From DATLGB01 sp964242305 (GTDB lineage Bacteria > Actinomycetota > Thermoleophilia > Solirubrobacterales > Solirubrobacteraceae), in the NCBI GenBank assembly GCA_964242305.1, contig CAXTBB010000003.1:124001-188000 (forward strand): a DNA stretch of 64,000 nucleotides, written 5' to 3'. Position 1 is the stretch's first letter. Every line of letters starts with the position of its first letter. The translations under genes and the position numbers were made by a program. Below, piece by piece: positions 25,474 through 34,227 of the stretch. The notes under the pieces were generated by a model. It ran no database searches and had not been told where the DNA came from. It worked only from the letters and a program-made list of their open reading frames with translations.

Positions 25474-28233
25474 GTGCGCCGCAGGCTCGTCATCCTCGCC
25501 GCGTCGCTCGCGGCGACGGGGTGGGCCGCTGCTCCGGCGGCGGCCCACCCCACCTTGGTCCAGGCGGCACCCGCGCCGGGGGTCTCGCAGCCCTCGGCGC
25601 CGTCGTCGATCACGCTCGCCCTGACTGAGGCGCCGGTCGCCCGCGGGTCCTCGATCCGCGTGAAGGGGCTTCGCGTCGGCCCGGTCAAGACAACCGGCAA
25701 GTCCCTGTCGGCGCCGCTGCTGGCCCGGCCCAAGCCGGGCGTCTACACAGTGCGCTGGGTGGCGCTGGGCGGGGACGGCCACACGTCCTCGGGGCGCTTC
25801 GTCTTCGGCGTGTCCGGCAAGGACGGCGCGGCGCCGCCGGGTGCCGAGCGCCTCGCCGGTGGCGGCGGCACGGGCACGGGCAACCAGTCCGCGACCACCC
25901 AGGACGCCGTGTCCGTGGTGGCGCGCTGGCTGCTGCTGATCGCGGTGTCGCTGCTGTTCGGCGGCGGGCTGCTGGCCCGGCGTGTCGACGCGCGCGACGG
26001 CGGCGGCGGCGGCGCGCACGACGGCGCTGCCGCGCGCAACGGTGGCGGCGCGATCGCGGCGTGGCGGCGCGCCGCGCCGCTCGCGGGCCTCGTCGCCATC
26101 ATGGCGGCCGTCGAGGGCGTGGCGGCGGCGGCGACCGCGGGCGTCGGCGGCTCGCTCGACCTCGGGCTCGTCTTCGCCACCGGCCCGGGCGTCGCCGGCC
26201 TCGTGCGGTTGGCCGTGCTGCTGGTCACGGCCCTCGTCGCCCCGCGCCGGTCGTCCGCGTGGATCGCCGGCGGCGCGCTCGCGCTGGCCTGCACCGCGCT
26301 CGACGGGCACGCGCTCTCCTCCTCCTTCCTCGGCGCCGCCGGCCTCGTCGTCCACGCGCTCGCCGCCGGGCTGTGGCTGGGCGCCCTGCTGGGCCTCGTC
26401 GTCGTCTCCCGCTGGGGCGGCGTGGGCGCGCTGCGCGCGGCCCGGTCCTTCGCGCCGATCGCCGCCGTCGCGCTGGCCGCCGTCGCGATCACCGGCGTGC
26501 TCGCGGCCCTGCGCGAGGTCGACGCCGTCTACTTCCTCGAGTGGACCGGCTACGGCCGCGCCGTGATCGCCAAGACCGTCCTGCTGGCCGCCGCCGTCGC
26601 GCTCGGCGTCCTCGCCTCCCGCCGCGCGCCGAACCGCGCTGCACCGCTTCCGAAAAGCGGAAGCAGCCGAGCGCGATTGCTGCGTGCCGAGGTCGGCGCC
26701 GGCATCGTCCTGGCCGCCCTGGCCAGCCTGCTCGCCGCGCTGCCCCAAGGCCGCGGCCAGCTCCTCCCCGCCGCGCGCGGCAACCTGCTGCCCGGACCGG
26801 CCTTTGCCACCGTCCTCGGCCCTGGCGGCACGCCGGCCGACATCACGCTCGCGCCCGCGCGCGCCGGGGCCAACCGCATCGTCGTGCGCGGTGCGGCCGA
26901 CGGCACGCGCGTCCGGCTCGCCTGCGCCTGCGCGGACGGGGACGTGACGGCGACGCTCAGAAACGGGGCCGCCGACGTCCGCCTCCCGAAGGACGGCACC
27001 TGGTTCGCCTACCTGGGCTCGGGCTCGCCGGCCGCGCTCCCGGTGGGCGTCCCGAAGGCGCCGGGCTCAGACCCGATCGACGTCCTCGCGGTCGCCGACC
27101 TCGCCGATCCCGGCTGCCGCGACTTCCTGCTCGGGCTCCAGCTCGGCGTCGGGCGCCTGAACGCCAACGGGGGTCTCGACGGGCACCGCAAGGTCGCGCT
27201 GCTGGCCTACGACGACCAGGACTCGGCAGCGAGGGCGGGCGCCGCGGTATCTGCCCCGCCCACCCCTCCACTCGCCCTGGCCGGCGCGTGCGGCACCGCC
27301 GCCGGCGCGGCCGTCCGCGAGGCCGCCGACCGCGGCATCCCCGCCATCGTCGGCGATCCCGCCGTTCCCACCGGGGTTGGGCGGGGGCAAGATCAGTACC
27401 GCGTGGCCGGCGACCCGGCCGCCGACGGCTACGCCTCCGCCCAGTACGTGCGCGACCGCGCCGCCAGGGTCGCCGCGCCGACCGCGCACACCGTGCGGCT
27501 GTTCGCGCGCGGCGACGAGGAGGGCAAGCGCTGGATCGCCGGCTGGCGCGCGGGCCTGGCCGGGGCCGACCTGAAGGTGCAGATCGGGGACGCGGACACG
27601 CTCGCCGCCGCCGATCGCACCGCCGCCCGCCGCGAGCTCGACCGCCGCACGACCGTCGCCGTCGGCGTCGACGGCCCGGACGCCCTCGCCCGCTCCCTGG
27701 CCCGTTCGGGGACCAGCGAGAACACTGGGTACGCTCCGGCGCCCGTGCTCGCCTCCGGCCGCACCTTCTCCGAGCGCTTCATCAGCGATGCCGGCCGGCT
27801 CGGGCGCCTCGGCGTCGTCCGCGGTGCGACGGAGGTGTCGCCCGACTCGCGCGACGGCCTCACCTACTCCACCGCCGTCCGCCAGCTCTACCCCGGCTCG
27901 TCGCCGACGCTCCAGGGCATCCGCGGCTACGTCACCGGGCTCGCGCTCGGGGCGGCCGTCAGGGACGGCATCGCGCCCGCCGACCTGCGCCGCCGGCTCG
28001 CCCGCCCCGCGCCGTTCACGGACGCGCTGGCCGCGCCGTGGCGCTCCGACGCGACCGGGCTCGGCGTCCAGTCCTTCTCACTGCTCGGCGCGACGTTCCT
28101 CTCCACCACGCTCGTCCCGCCCTCCCAGGGCGGCCAGGCGTACTCGGGGACGTACTTCCCCGACGGCGCGTGGAGCCGCTTGAGCACGGAGCAGTCCGGG
28201 CCGCCGCTGAACCGACCGCCGCTGAAGGGCTGA
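25474..28233 (+). CDS. CopC-CopD copper protein fused to a branched-chain-type periplasmic binding domain
   Basis: 919 residues. The signal peptide leaves His25 at the mature N-terminus (AHPTLVQAAPAPG), as in CopC copper-binding proteins; GDGHTSSGRFVFGV supplies the second CopC motif. From about residue 150 to 420 there are eight or so helices typical of CopD copper importers. From about residue 515 the chain continues as a Leu/Ile/Val-binding-protein-like domain (FLLGLQLGVGRLNANGG, GYASAQYVRDR, GIRGYVTGLALGAAV). This triple fusion is unusual. GTG 25474 directly follows the SBP56-like stop, so both are one operon. Confidence 0.75.
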   Translation: MRRRLVILAASLAATGWAAAPAAAHPTLVQAAPAPGVSQPSAPSSITLALTEAPVARGSSIRVKGLRVGPVKTTGKSLSAPLLARPKPGVYTVRWVALGGDGHTSSGRFVFGVSGKDGAAPPGAERLAGGGGTGTGNQSATTQDAVSVVARWLLLIAVSLLFGGGLLARRVDARDGGGGGAHDGAAARNGGGAIAAWRRAAPLAGLVAIMAAVEGVAAAATAGVGGSLDLGLVFATGPGVAGLVRLAVLLVTALVAPRRSSAWIAGGALALACTALDGHALSSSFLGAAGLVVHALAAGLWLGALLGLVVVSRWGGVGALRAARSFAPIAAVALAAVAITGVLAALREVDAVYFLEWTGYGRAVIAKTVLLAAAVALGVLASRRAPNRAAPLPKSGSSRARLLRAEVGAGIVLAALASLLAALPQGRGQLLPAARGNLLPGPAFATVLGPGGTPADITLAPARAGANRIVVRGAADGTRVRLACACADGDVTATLRNGAADVRLPKDGTWFAYLGSGSPAALPVGVPKAPGSDPIDVLAVADLADPGCRDFLLGLQLGVGRLNANGGLDGHRKVALLAYDDQDSAARAGAAVSAPPTPPLALAGACGTAAGAAVREAADRGIPAIVGDPAVPTGVGRGQDQYRVAGDPAADGYASAQYVRDRAARVAAPTAHTVRLFARGDEEGKRWIAGWRAGLAGADLKVQIGDADTLAAADRTAARRELDRRTTVAVGVDGPDALARSLARSGTSENTGYAPAPVLASGRTFSERFISDAGRLGRLGVVRGATEVSPDSRDGLTYSTAVRQLYPGSSPTLQGIRGYVTGLALGAAVRDGIAPADLRRRLARPAPFTDALAAPWRSDATGLGVQSFSLLGATFLSTTLVPPSQGGQAYSGTYFPDGAWSRLSTEQSGPPLNRPPLKG

Positions 28234-28237
28234 CCCG

Positions 28238-29002
28238 GTGTCCACCGTCCCCGCCGTCGAGACGCGGCAGCTGCGCAAGGCCTTCGGCGACAACCAGGTG
28301 CTCGACGGCGTCGACCTGTCGCTGCCGCCGGGCGCCATCTCGACCATCCTGGGTCCGTCGGGCACCGGCAAGAGCGTGCTGGTCAAGCACTTCATCGGCC
28401 TGCTCGAGCCCGACGGCGGCGAGGTCCTCATCAACGGCGACCCGGTCGGGCGGATGACCCGCTCGGAGATGCTCAAGCAGCGGCGCGGCATCGGCGTGAT
28501 GTTCCAGGACGGCGCCCTGTTCTCGTCCATGTCCGTGTACGACAACGTCGCCTTCCCGCTGCGCCAGCACACCAACTGCACCGACCGCGAGATCCGCGGG
28601 CTCGTCAAGCGCCAGCTCGAGGTGGTCGGCCTGCTCTCCGCCGCCGACCAGATGCCCGGCGAGCTCTCGGGCGGCATGCGCAAGCGGGCCGGCCTGGCCC
28701 GCGCGCTGGTGCTGGAGCCGGGCATCCTGCTCTGCGACGAGCCGGACTCCGGCCTGGACCCCGTCCGCACGCGGCTGCTGGGCGAGCTGATCCTGGAGCG
28801 TCAGGCCGAGATCGGCGGGGCGATCGTGGTGGTGACCCACGACATCGAGCTCGCGCGCCTGATCAGCGACCACGTCGCGGTGCTCGGGAACGGGCAGATC
28901 CTCGCGTCGGGCCCGCGGGAAGAGGTGTGGGAGACCGACGACGCGTTCGTGCGCCAGTTCCTCGACGGCGACCCCGTCGGCCCGCTCGGCATGGAGGCCT
29001 AG
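28238..29002 (+). CDS. ABC transporter ATPase of the Mce/MlaF type
   Basis: 254 residues with Walker A GPSGTGKS, the Q-loop FQDGALFSSMSVYDN, signature LSGGMRKRAGLARAL, Walker B ILLCDEPDSGLDP and the switch VVTHD. The SGGMRKR signature and SGLDP are typical of MlaF/Mkl ATPases that energise Mce lipid importers. It lies directly beside the Mce operon but on the opposite strand, and its TAG stop shares the CTAG at 28999-29002 with the last Mce gene. It is 4 bases downstream of the CopCD fusion gene and probably transcribed with it. Confidence 0.92.
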   Translation: MSTVPAVETRQLRKAFGDNQVLDGVDLSLPPGAISTILGPSGTGKSVLVKHFIGLLEPDGGEVLINGDPVGRMTRSEMLKQRRGIGVMFQDGALFSSMSVYDNVAFPLRQHTNCTDREIRGLVKRQLEVVGLLSAADQMPGELSGGMRKRAGLARALVLEPGILLCDEPDSGLDPVRTRLLGELILERQAEIGGAIVVVTHDIELARLISDHVAVLGNGQILASGPREEVWETDDAFVRQFLDGDPVGPLGMEA

Positions 29003-30339
29003 CAGTCAGCCGTCACGTGCGGGTACGCGCGCCGGTAGGAGCTCGGGCCGTTGGCGCCGTCTCCGGTGGTGGGCGGGCTGACGTCGTCGGGCCTGGCGAA
29101 GGGCTCGTAGCCGCGGCTGTTGACCTTCTGGAGCACGCCGGCCTTGAGCAGGGTGTCGAGGGCGGATGACGTCTTCGCGTCCACCGGGCTGAAGCTGTTC
29201 TCGCCGACCAGGCTCAGCAGCCGGGCGGCGTGCCCGTTGGCGTCGTAGTAGTTGGTCGCGGAGGCCAGGTTCTGCACGAACGACGTGGCGTTGCGGCGGT
29301 AGGGCTCGAGGTAGCGCAGCAGCGGGTTGGCCTGGCACAGCGCCCCGCGCAGGGCCGGCAGCGCCTTCGCGGTCGGCCCGGAGAGGCTGCGCACCCGAGC
29401 CAGCGTGCCGGTCAGCGGCGGCGTGGCGGTGTCGAGCGCGCGCAGGACGCCGCGACCCTCGGCGGCCGCGGGGCGCAGCAGGGCGACGGCGGGGTCCAGG
29501 TCGCGCAGGGCGACGGCCAGGTTCGCCACCACGGGGCTGGCGCCGGCCGTCACGGCGCGCAGCGTGCCGGTGGTGGTGCGGACCTGGTCGAGCGTGGGCC
29601 CGAGGACCGTGAGCGTGCGCCGGAGCGCGTCGTCGCGATCGGCGACGGCGCGGAACGTCCGCGTGCCCTGGCGGGCGATGGTGCGGACGTCGTCCCCGCG
29701 CGCGTCGACCTCGCGCGCGATGGCGCCGACGTTGTCGATCAGCCGGGCCACCGCGTAGCGCTGCTTGTCGAGCGTGGTTATCACCGTAGCCAGGCGGTCG
29801 AGCGTCGGGGAGGCGTCCTGGATGACGTCGTTGAGGCGGTCGCCGCGGCCCGACAACCCCTCGCCGACGCCCTGCAGCAGCGCCTGCGCCCGCCGCCGCG
29901 TCGTCCCCTTGAGCTCGTCGAGGACCTGCTCGAGCTCGACGTAGTCATCCCGCTGGGCGCGCACGCCGAGCGTCCCGTTCTCCGGCAGCGGTGCCTTCGC
30001 GTGCCCCGGGTAGAGCTCGACGTAGTTCTCGCCGACCAGGGAGCGCAGGCGGATGTCGTACTGGCTGTCGGCCGGGATCGGCGCCTGGTCGCGGTCGATG
30101 TCGAGCGACAGCACCGCGCCCGTCCCGCGCCGCTGCACCGAGGCGACGCGGCCCACGCGCAGGCCGGCGATGCGCACGTCGCTGCCCGGCGCCAGCGAGG
30201 CGGCCTGGCTGGTCATCGCCTTGATCGTGTAGCCGCCACCGCCGAACGACGGCGCCTGCCCGCCGGAGAGGATCAGCCCGCCGGCGAAGACGATCGCGGC
30301 CGCGAAGGCGAGGACGACGGTGATCGCGTGCCCCCTCAT
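28999..30339 (-). CDS. Mce family protein, sixth in the operon (MceF position)
   Basis: 446 residues. An N-terminal helix (VVLAFAAAIVFAGGLILSGG) anchors the protein; the MlaD/Mce domain follows (LAPGSDVRIAGLRVGRVASV), then a long helical region with heptad-like LRT/LDRLAT repeats that builds the transport tube. Mce proteins shuttle lipids or sterols across the envelope. The ATG overlaps the previous stop by one base (TGATG). The C-terminus ends in Cys (HVTADC). The stop codon is shared with the convergent ATPase gene. Confidence 0.9.
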   Translation of the reverse strand: MRGHAITVVLAFAAAIVFAGGLILSGGQAPSFGGGGYTIKAMTSQAASLAPGSDVRIAGLRVGRVASVQRRGTGAVLSLDIDRDQAPIPADSQYDIRLRSLVGENYVELYPGHAKAPLPENGTLGVRAQRDDYVELEQVLDELKGTTRRRAQALLQGVGEGLSGRGDRLNDVIQDASPTLDRLATVITTLDKQRYAVARLIDNVGAIAREVDARGDDVRTIARQGTRTFRAVADRDDALRRTLTVLGPTLDQVRTTTGTLRAVTAGASPVVANLAVALRDLDPAVALLRPAAAEGRGVLRALDTATPPLTGTLARVRSLSGPTAKALPALRGALCQANPLLRYLEPYRRNATSFVQNLASATNYYDANGHAARLLSLVGENSFSPVDAKTSSALDTLLKAGVLQKVNSRGYEPFARPDDVSPPTTGDGANGPSSYRRAYPHVTADC

Positions 30340-31637
30340 CAAGGCGCCGCCAGCTTCGGGACCTCGGGGACGCAGCCGCGGTAGGGCTTCTCGAGCGGGT
30401 CCTTGGCCTGGCCGGTGGCGCTGGCGGTGTTCAGCACCGCGTCGCCACGCGGGAACACGCCGCGGCCGTCGTCGTACTTGGTGATCGACGCGGTCCACTG
30501 GAAGAACCCGTAGATGGCCAGCGTGCAGTCGCCCACGGTCGTGGTGATGTGATCGATGGCGCCCACCTGCGGGGCGAGCGCGTCCACGGTCCCCGACGCG
30601 TCGCGGGCCAGCGGGCGCAGCGCGTCGCTGAGCGGGGTCAGCCGGCGCACCGGCTCCTGCAGCGCGGCGACGGCCGGGCGGGCGTCCGTGGTCAGCCGGC
30701 GCAGCGAGCGCAGCGCGGTCGGCAGCCGGTCGGCCACCGGGTAGAGCGAGCGGACGGCGGTGTCGGTGTCCCCCAGCACGCCGCGCAGGGCGACCTCCGT
30801 GCTTCCCAGCTGCGTGAGCGTCCCGGGCAGCGCCCGCAGGGTGCGGTCGAGGTCCGTCGAGCCGTCCTGCAGCGTCTTCAGCGTGGCGCCGCCTGCCTCG
30901 ACCACCCGCCGCAGGGCGCTATCGCGCGTGCCGAGCTCACCCGTCAGCGACGACAGATTGCTGACCAGCCGCTTGGTCAGGTCGGAGCGGACCGCGAGCT
31001 CGTGCGTCAGGCTGCCGAGGGTGCGCAGCGTCGGCGCGATCGCCACGAAGGCGGCCCGCAGGTCGTCCCCGTGGTCGTCGAGGCCGGCGCCGAGGTTGTC
31101 CAGCGTGGTGGCGAGGCTGCGACGGACGTCGGGCTCGAAGGTCTGCAGCACGTTGGCCACGTTCTGGCTGACGCGGGTCTGGTCGGCGGGCAGCGTCGTC
31201 TTCGCGGTGGCGACCCCGGCCGCCCGGTGGCCACGGTCGACGATGTCGACGTACATGTCCTGCAGCGCCGTGTTCGGACGCAGCGCGGCCTGCGCGTCGC
31301 GGTAGATGCGACCGTCCTTCGTGTCGATGCGCAACGTCAGGGTCGGGCGGCCGTCGACCAGCTCGACGCCCGTGACCGTGCCGACCTTGACCCCGTGGAT
31401 GCGGACGTCGTTGCGGCCCGGGGTGACCGCGGTGGCGTCGTGGACGGCCAGGCGCACGTCGTAGGTGGAGGTCAGCGCGCCGCGGCCGACGTTGGCCGCG
31501 ATGACGCCCCAGCAGAACAGGCCGATGGCCGCACCGACGGCCAGGATCGCCAGCGGGCCGAGCGAGCGCCGGAGCTCGATCTGCAGGCGCGCCCTGGACA
31601 TGCGGTCGGTGAGCCGCTCTTCGACCTTGAAGCTCAT
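30339..31637 (-). CDS. Mce family protein, fifth in the operon (MceE position)
   Basis: 432 residues. After a basic N-terminus, one helix (LAILAVGAAIGLFCWGVIAA) leads into the Mce domain (TPGRNDVRIHGVKVGTVTGV) and a long helical tube region. In mycobacteria the fifth Mce protein is usually a lipoprotein; no proper lipobox is seen here, only an in-helix Cys. The C-terminal part has TTTVGDCTLAIYGFFQWT, a pattern also seen in its paralogues. Its ATG overlaps the previous stop (ATGA). Confidence 0.9.
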   Translation of the reverse strand: MSFKVEERLTDRMSRARLQIELRRSLGPLAILAVGAAIGLFCWGVIAANVGRGALTSTYDVRLAVHDATAVTPGRNDVRIHGVKVGTVTGVELVDGRPTLTLRIDTKDGRIYRDAQAALRPNTALQDMYVDIVDRGHRAAGVATAKTTLPADQTRVSQNVANVLQTFEPDVRRSLATTLDNLGAGLDDHGDDLRAAFVAIAPTLRTLGSLTHELAVRSDLTKRLVSNLSSLTGELGTRDSALRRVVEAGGATLKTLQDGSTDLDRTLRALPGTLTQLGSTEVALRGVLGDTDTAVRSLYPVADRLPTALRSLRRLTTDARPAVAALQEPVRRLTPLSDALRPLARDASGTVDALAPQVGAIDHITTTVGDCTLAIYGFFQWTASITKYDDGRGVFPRGDAVLNTASATGQAKDPLEKPYRGCVPEVPKLAAP

Positions 31638-32932
31638 GGCTTCGGCGTCCCGAAGACCTGGTCGATGGAGTCCAGCAACAGGTCGCAGTTGACGGGCGAG
31701 GCGGCGGTGGGGTCCACGAACGAGGTGGAGCAGGGCGCGGACTGGACCGCCTTCTCGCCGCCGCTGGCCAGGAAGCGGATGAAGTTGTTGTTGCGGTCGT
31801 AGCCGGCCGAGGCGCCGACGACGCCGGCGATGGCAGGCCCGATCATCTGGAACGTCGTGTGCCGGCTCTCGGGCGACGTGAGGCCGAGGTCGCGCAGGAT
31901 GCGCACCTGGACGCGCTCGATGCTCGGCGTCAGACCCTTCAGGACGGGGGTGCCGCGCTTGGCCGTGTCGGCCAGCGACGCGGCGGTCGGGCGCAGCGAG
32001 CGCAGCAGTGGCCGGGCGCGCGCCAGCAGGCGGTCCGCGCCGGTGAGGACCGGGCGCAGGCGGCTGACCGTGGGGTCGAGCTCGTCCGCGCCGGGACGCA
32101 GCTTGGCGATCAGCGGATCGGCCAGGTCGAGCGTGGTGTCGACCTGCGCCAGCGTCCGGCGCACGCGCGGGAGCAGCGGCGCGGCCGTGCGCAGCGACCG
32201 CCTGATCTCGGCGCGGCGGGCGGCGGTGACGCTCAGCGTGGCGGCGGCGCCCTCCACGACGTCGCGGATCGCGTCGGTTGACGTGTCCAGCCCCTCGACC
32301 ACCTTGTCGCTGTTGGCCACCAGCCGCCGCAGGTCGCCGTCGCGCTGACCGCGCGCCGCGCCCAGGCCGGCGTCGAGGTCGGGCGAGACGTCGGCCAGCG
32401 TGCGCAGGTCCTCGCGCGGCGCGCTCGCGTCGGCCAGGCCCTTCGGAAGCTCGGTGAGCATGGAGCGCAGCCCGGTCCGCGGGCCGGCGCCGAACACGTT
32501 GGCGATGTCCTCCAGCTCGACCTGCGAGCGCGTGGCGCGGATGGTGCGCGAGCCGAGGCGGCCGGCGCTCGGGGTGCCGCGGTCGAGGTCGACGACGAAG
32601 TTCGCGCCCAGCAGCGTGCGCTCGCGGATCGCCACGGCGGCGTCGCGGTAGACGGGCAGGCCGCCGTCGCGCACCCCGAACTTCACCGTCGCCGACCGCG
32701 CGTCCTTGCCGAGCTCGATGCCGCGCACCTTGCCGACCTCGACCCCGTCGACGCGCACGGGGTCGCCGTTGGTGAGGCCGAGCGGGTTGGCGACCACGGC
32801 GCGCACGAGCGTCCCCTTCGGCGCGAGCAGGTTCTGCGGGACGCGTGCGAACACGAGCACGAAGACGGTGGTCGCCACGACGAGGCCGGCACCACCCAGC
32901 CAGGCGCGGTCGACATTGCGCAGGCGGCTCAC
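31634..32932 (-). CDS. Mce family protein, fourth in the operon (MceD position)
   Basis: 432 residues from GTG 32932, which overlaps the upstream stop by 4 bases (GTGA); the longer open frame upstream is not needed. One membrane helix (GLVVATTVFVLVFARV), the Mce core (NPLGLTNGDPVRVDGVEVGK) and a helical tube region follow. It ends with a cysteine-bearing segment (SAPCSTSFVDPTA, PVNCDLLLDS) that may form a disulfide. It is one of the six ring subunits of the lipid importer. Confidence 0.9.
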   Translation of the reverse strand: MSRLRNVDRAWLGGAGLVVATTVFVLVFARVPQNLLAPKGTLVRAVVANPLGLTNGDPVRVDGVEVGKVRGIELGKDARSATVKFGVRDGGLPVYRDAAVAIRERTLLGANFVVDLDRGTPSAGRLGSRTIRATRSQVELEDIANVFGAGPRTGLRSMLTELPKGLADASAPREDLRTLADVSPDLDAGLGAARGQRDGDLRRLVANSDKVVEGLDTSTDAIRDVVEGAAATLSVTAARRAEIRRSLRTAAPLLPRVRRTLAQVDTTLDLADPLIAKLRPGADELDPTVSRLRPVLTGADRLLARARPLLRSLRPTAASLADTAKRGTPVLKGLTPSIERVQVRILRDLGLTSPESRHTTFQMIGPAIAGVVGASAGYDRNNNFIRFLASGGEKAVQSAPCSTSFVDPTAASPVNCDLLLDSIDQVFGTPKP

Positions 32933-34227
32933 CGCGTGCCCGTCGCGACGTCGTAGGTCGTCGGCGGCGAGCTGTACTTGCACGGCGCCGAGAACGGCTC
33001 CTGCTTGCCCGAGTCGGGCGCGAACCCGGCCACCGACTCGTTGTCGCCGAGGGCGGTGATGCGGAAGCTCGTCAGGGGGCCGATCTCGCCACCGCCGGGC
33101 ACGCCCTGGTTGAGGACGCTGCGCCAGTTGTCGCCCAGCTCGAGGATGTCGCAGCCGTAGCGCCCGAGGTCGGCGACCATCGGGGCGAGGCTGGTCGCGG
33201 CGTCCTGGAGCCGCGGCGCGAACGGCGACAGCGCGCGAGTGACGCGCAGGACGGCCGGGACGGTCGGCTGCACCTCGCGCAGCAGCGTCCGCGTGCGGGT
33301 TAGCGGGCGCGGGCCCTCGCGCAGCAGCGCCGCCGTCTCGCGCAGCCCGGCGGGCGCCGGCGGCAGCGTGTCCGCGGCGGCCTCCGCGAGCGCGCGCGCC
33401 GACGCGAGCAGCTGGCGGCCCTCCACGAAGGCCGGCTCGGCGGAGGCGAGCGCCGGCGGGGCGGCGTCCAGCGCCGCCTGCGTGGCGGCCCGGCGGTCGA
33501 CGAACGGGCGCAGGGCGCGGTCGGTCGGATCGAAGCCGTCGGCGATGTCGCTGCGGGCGCTGTCGAGGACCGTGGAGGCGCCGGCGACCGACGGGACCAG
33601 GCGGCGCACGGCGCCGGGCTTGCTCTCGTCGAGCGAGTCGACGAGCTCGATCGTGTCGTGGCCGCCCTTGGGGGCGATCCGGAAGATGCGGTTGACGTCG
33701 CCGCCGCGCCCGAGCAGGCCGGCGCCGAGCTCGGACAGCGTCGAGCGCAGGCCCCCGCGCGTCTCGGCGTCGAAGGTCTGCAGCGCGTCCGGGACGCTCA
33801 GTGTGCTGACGTTCTTCCCGGCCTTGAGCGTCTCCCCCTCCCCGGCCGCCGTCCGGCTCGTCCCGGCGGCGAGGTCGACGAAGCGCGCCCCGAGCAGGCC
33901 CTTGCCGCGCACCACGGCGGTCGTGTCCTTCGGCACCGTCGCGCCGGGGTCGAGCCGCAGCCGGACGCGGGCGCGGCCGTCCTCGGGCTCGACGGCGGTG
34001 ACCTCGCCGATGCGGACGCCCTCGGCGCGGACCTCGCTGTGCACGCGCAGGTTGCCCGTCTGCGCCAGCTCGGCGTACAGCGTGCGCGCGCCTAGGAACG
34101 GGACCTTGCGGGGGGACTGCAGCGCGAGGAACGCGACCGCGCCGAGGATCGCGAGCGTGAGCGCGCCGGCGCCGACCGCGGTGGTCGGGCGGGTGGTCTC
34201 GTGGCGGCGGCGGGGGCGGCGGCTCAT
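32929..34227 (-). CDS. Mce family protein, third in the operon (MceC position)
   Basis: 432 residues. The very basic N-terminus (MSRRPRRRHETTRP) is followed by one helix (ALTLAILGAVAFLALQ), the Mce domain (LRVHSEVRAEGVRIGEVTAV) and a helical region. A C-terminal YGCDILELGDNWRSVLNQG segment corresponds to the conserved C-terminal part of actinobacterial Mce proteins. The ATG overlaps the upstream stop (ATGA). It has exactly the same length as the two following Mce proteins. Confidence 0.9.
   Translation of the reverse strand: MSRRPRRRHETTRPTTAVGAGALTLAILGAVAFLALQSPRKVPFLGARTLYAELAQTGNLRVHSEVRAEGVRIGEVTAVEPEDGRARVRLRLDPGATVPKDTTAVVRGKGLLGARFVDLAAGTSRTAAGEGETLKAGKNVSTLSVPDALQTFDAETRGGLRSTLSELGAGLLGRGGDVNRIFRIAPKGGHDTIELVDSLDESKPGAVRRLVPSVAGASTVLDSARSDIADGFDPTDRALRPFVDRRAATQAALDAAPPALASAEPAFVEGRQLLASARALAEAAADTLPPAPAGLRETAALLREGPRPLTRTRTLLREVQPTVPAVLRVTRALSPFAPRLQDAATSLAPMVADLGRYGCDILELGDNWRSVLNQGVPGGGEIGPLTSFRITALGDNESVAGFAPDSGKQEPFSAPCKYSSPPTTYDVATGTR

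Noticed and set aside
23434..26748. 1104-codon minus-strand open frame
   Set aside because: Shadow frame of the SBP56-like and CopCD genes in very GC-rich DNA; no domain, no start signal.
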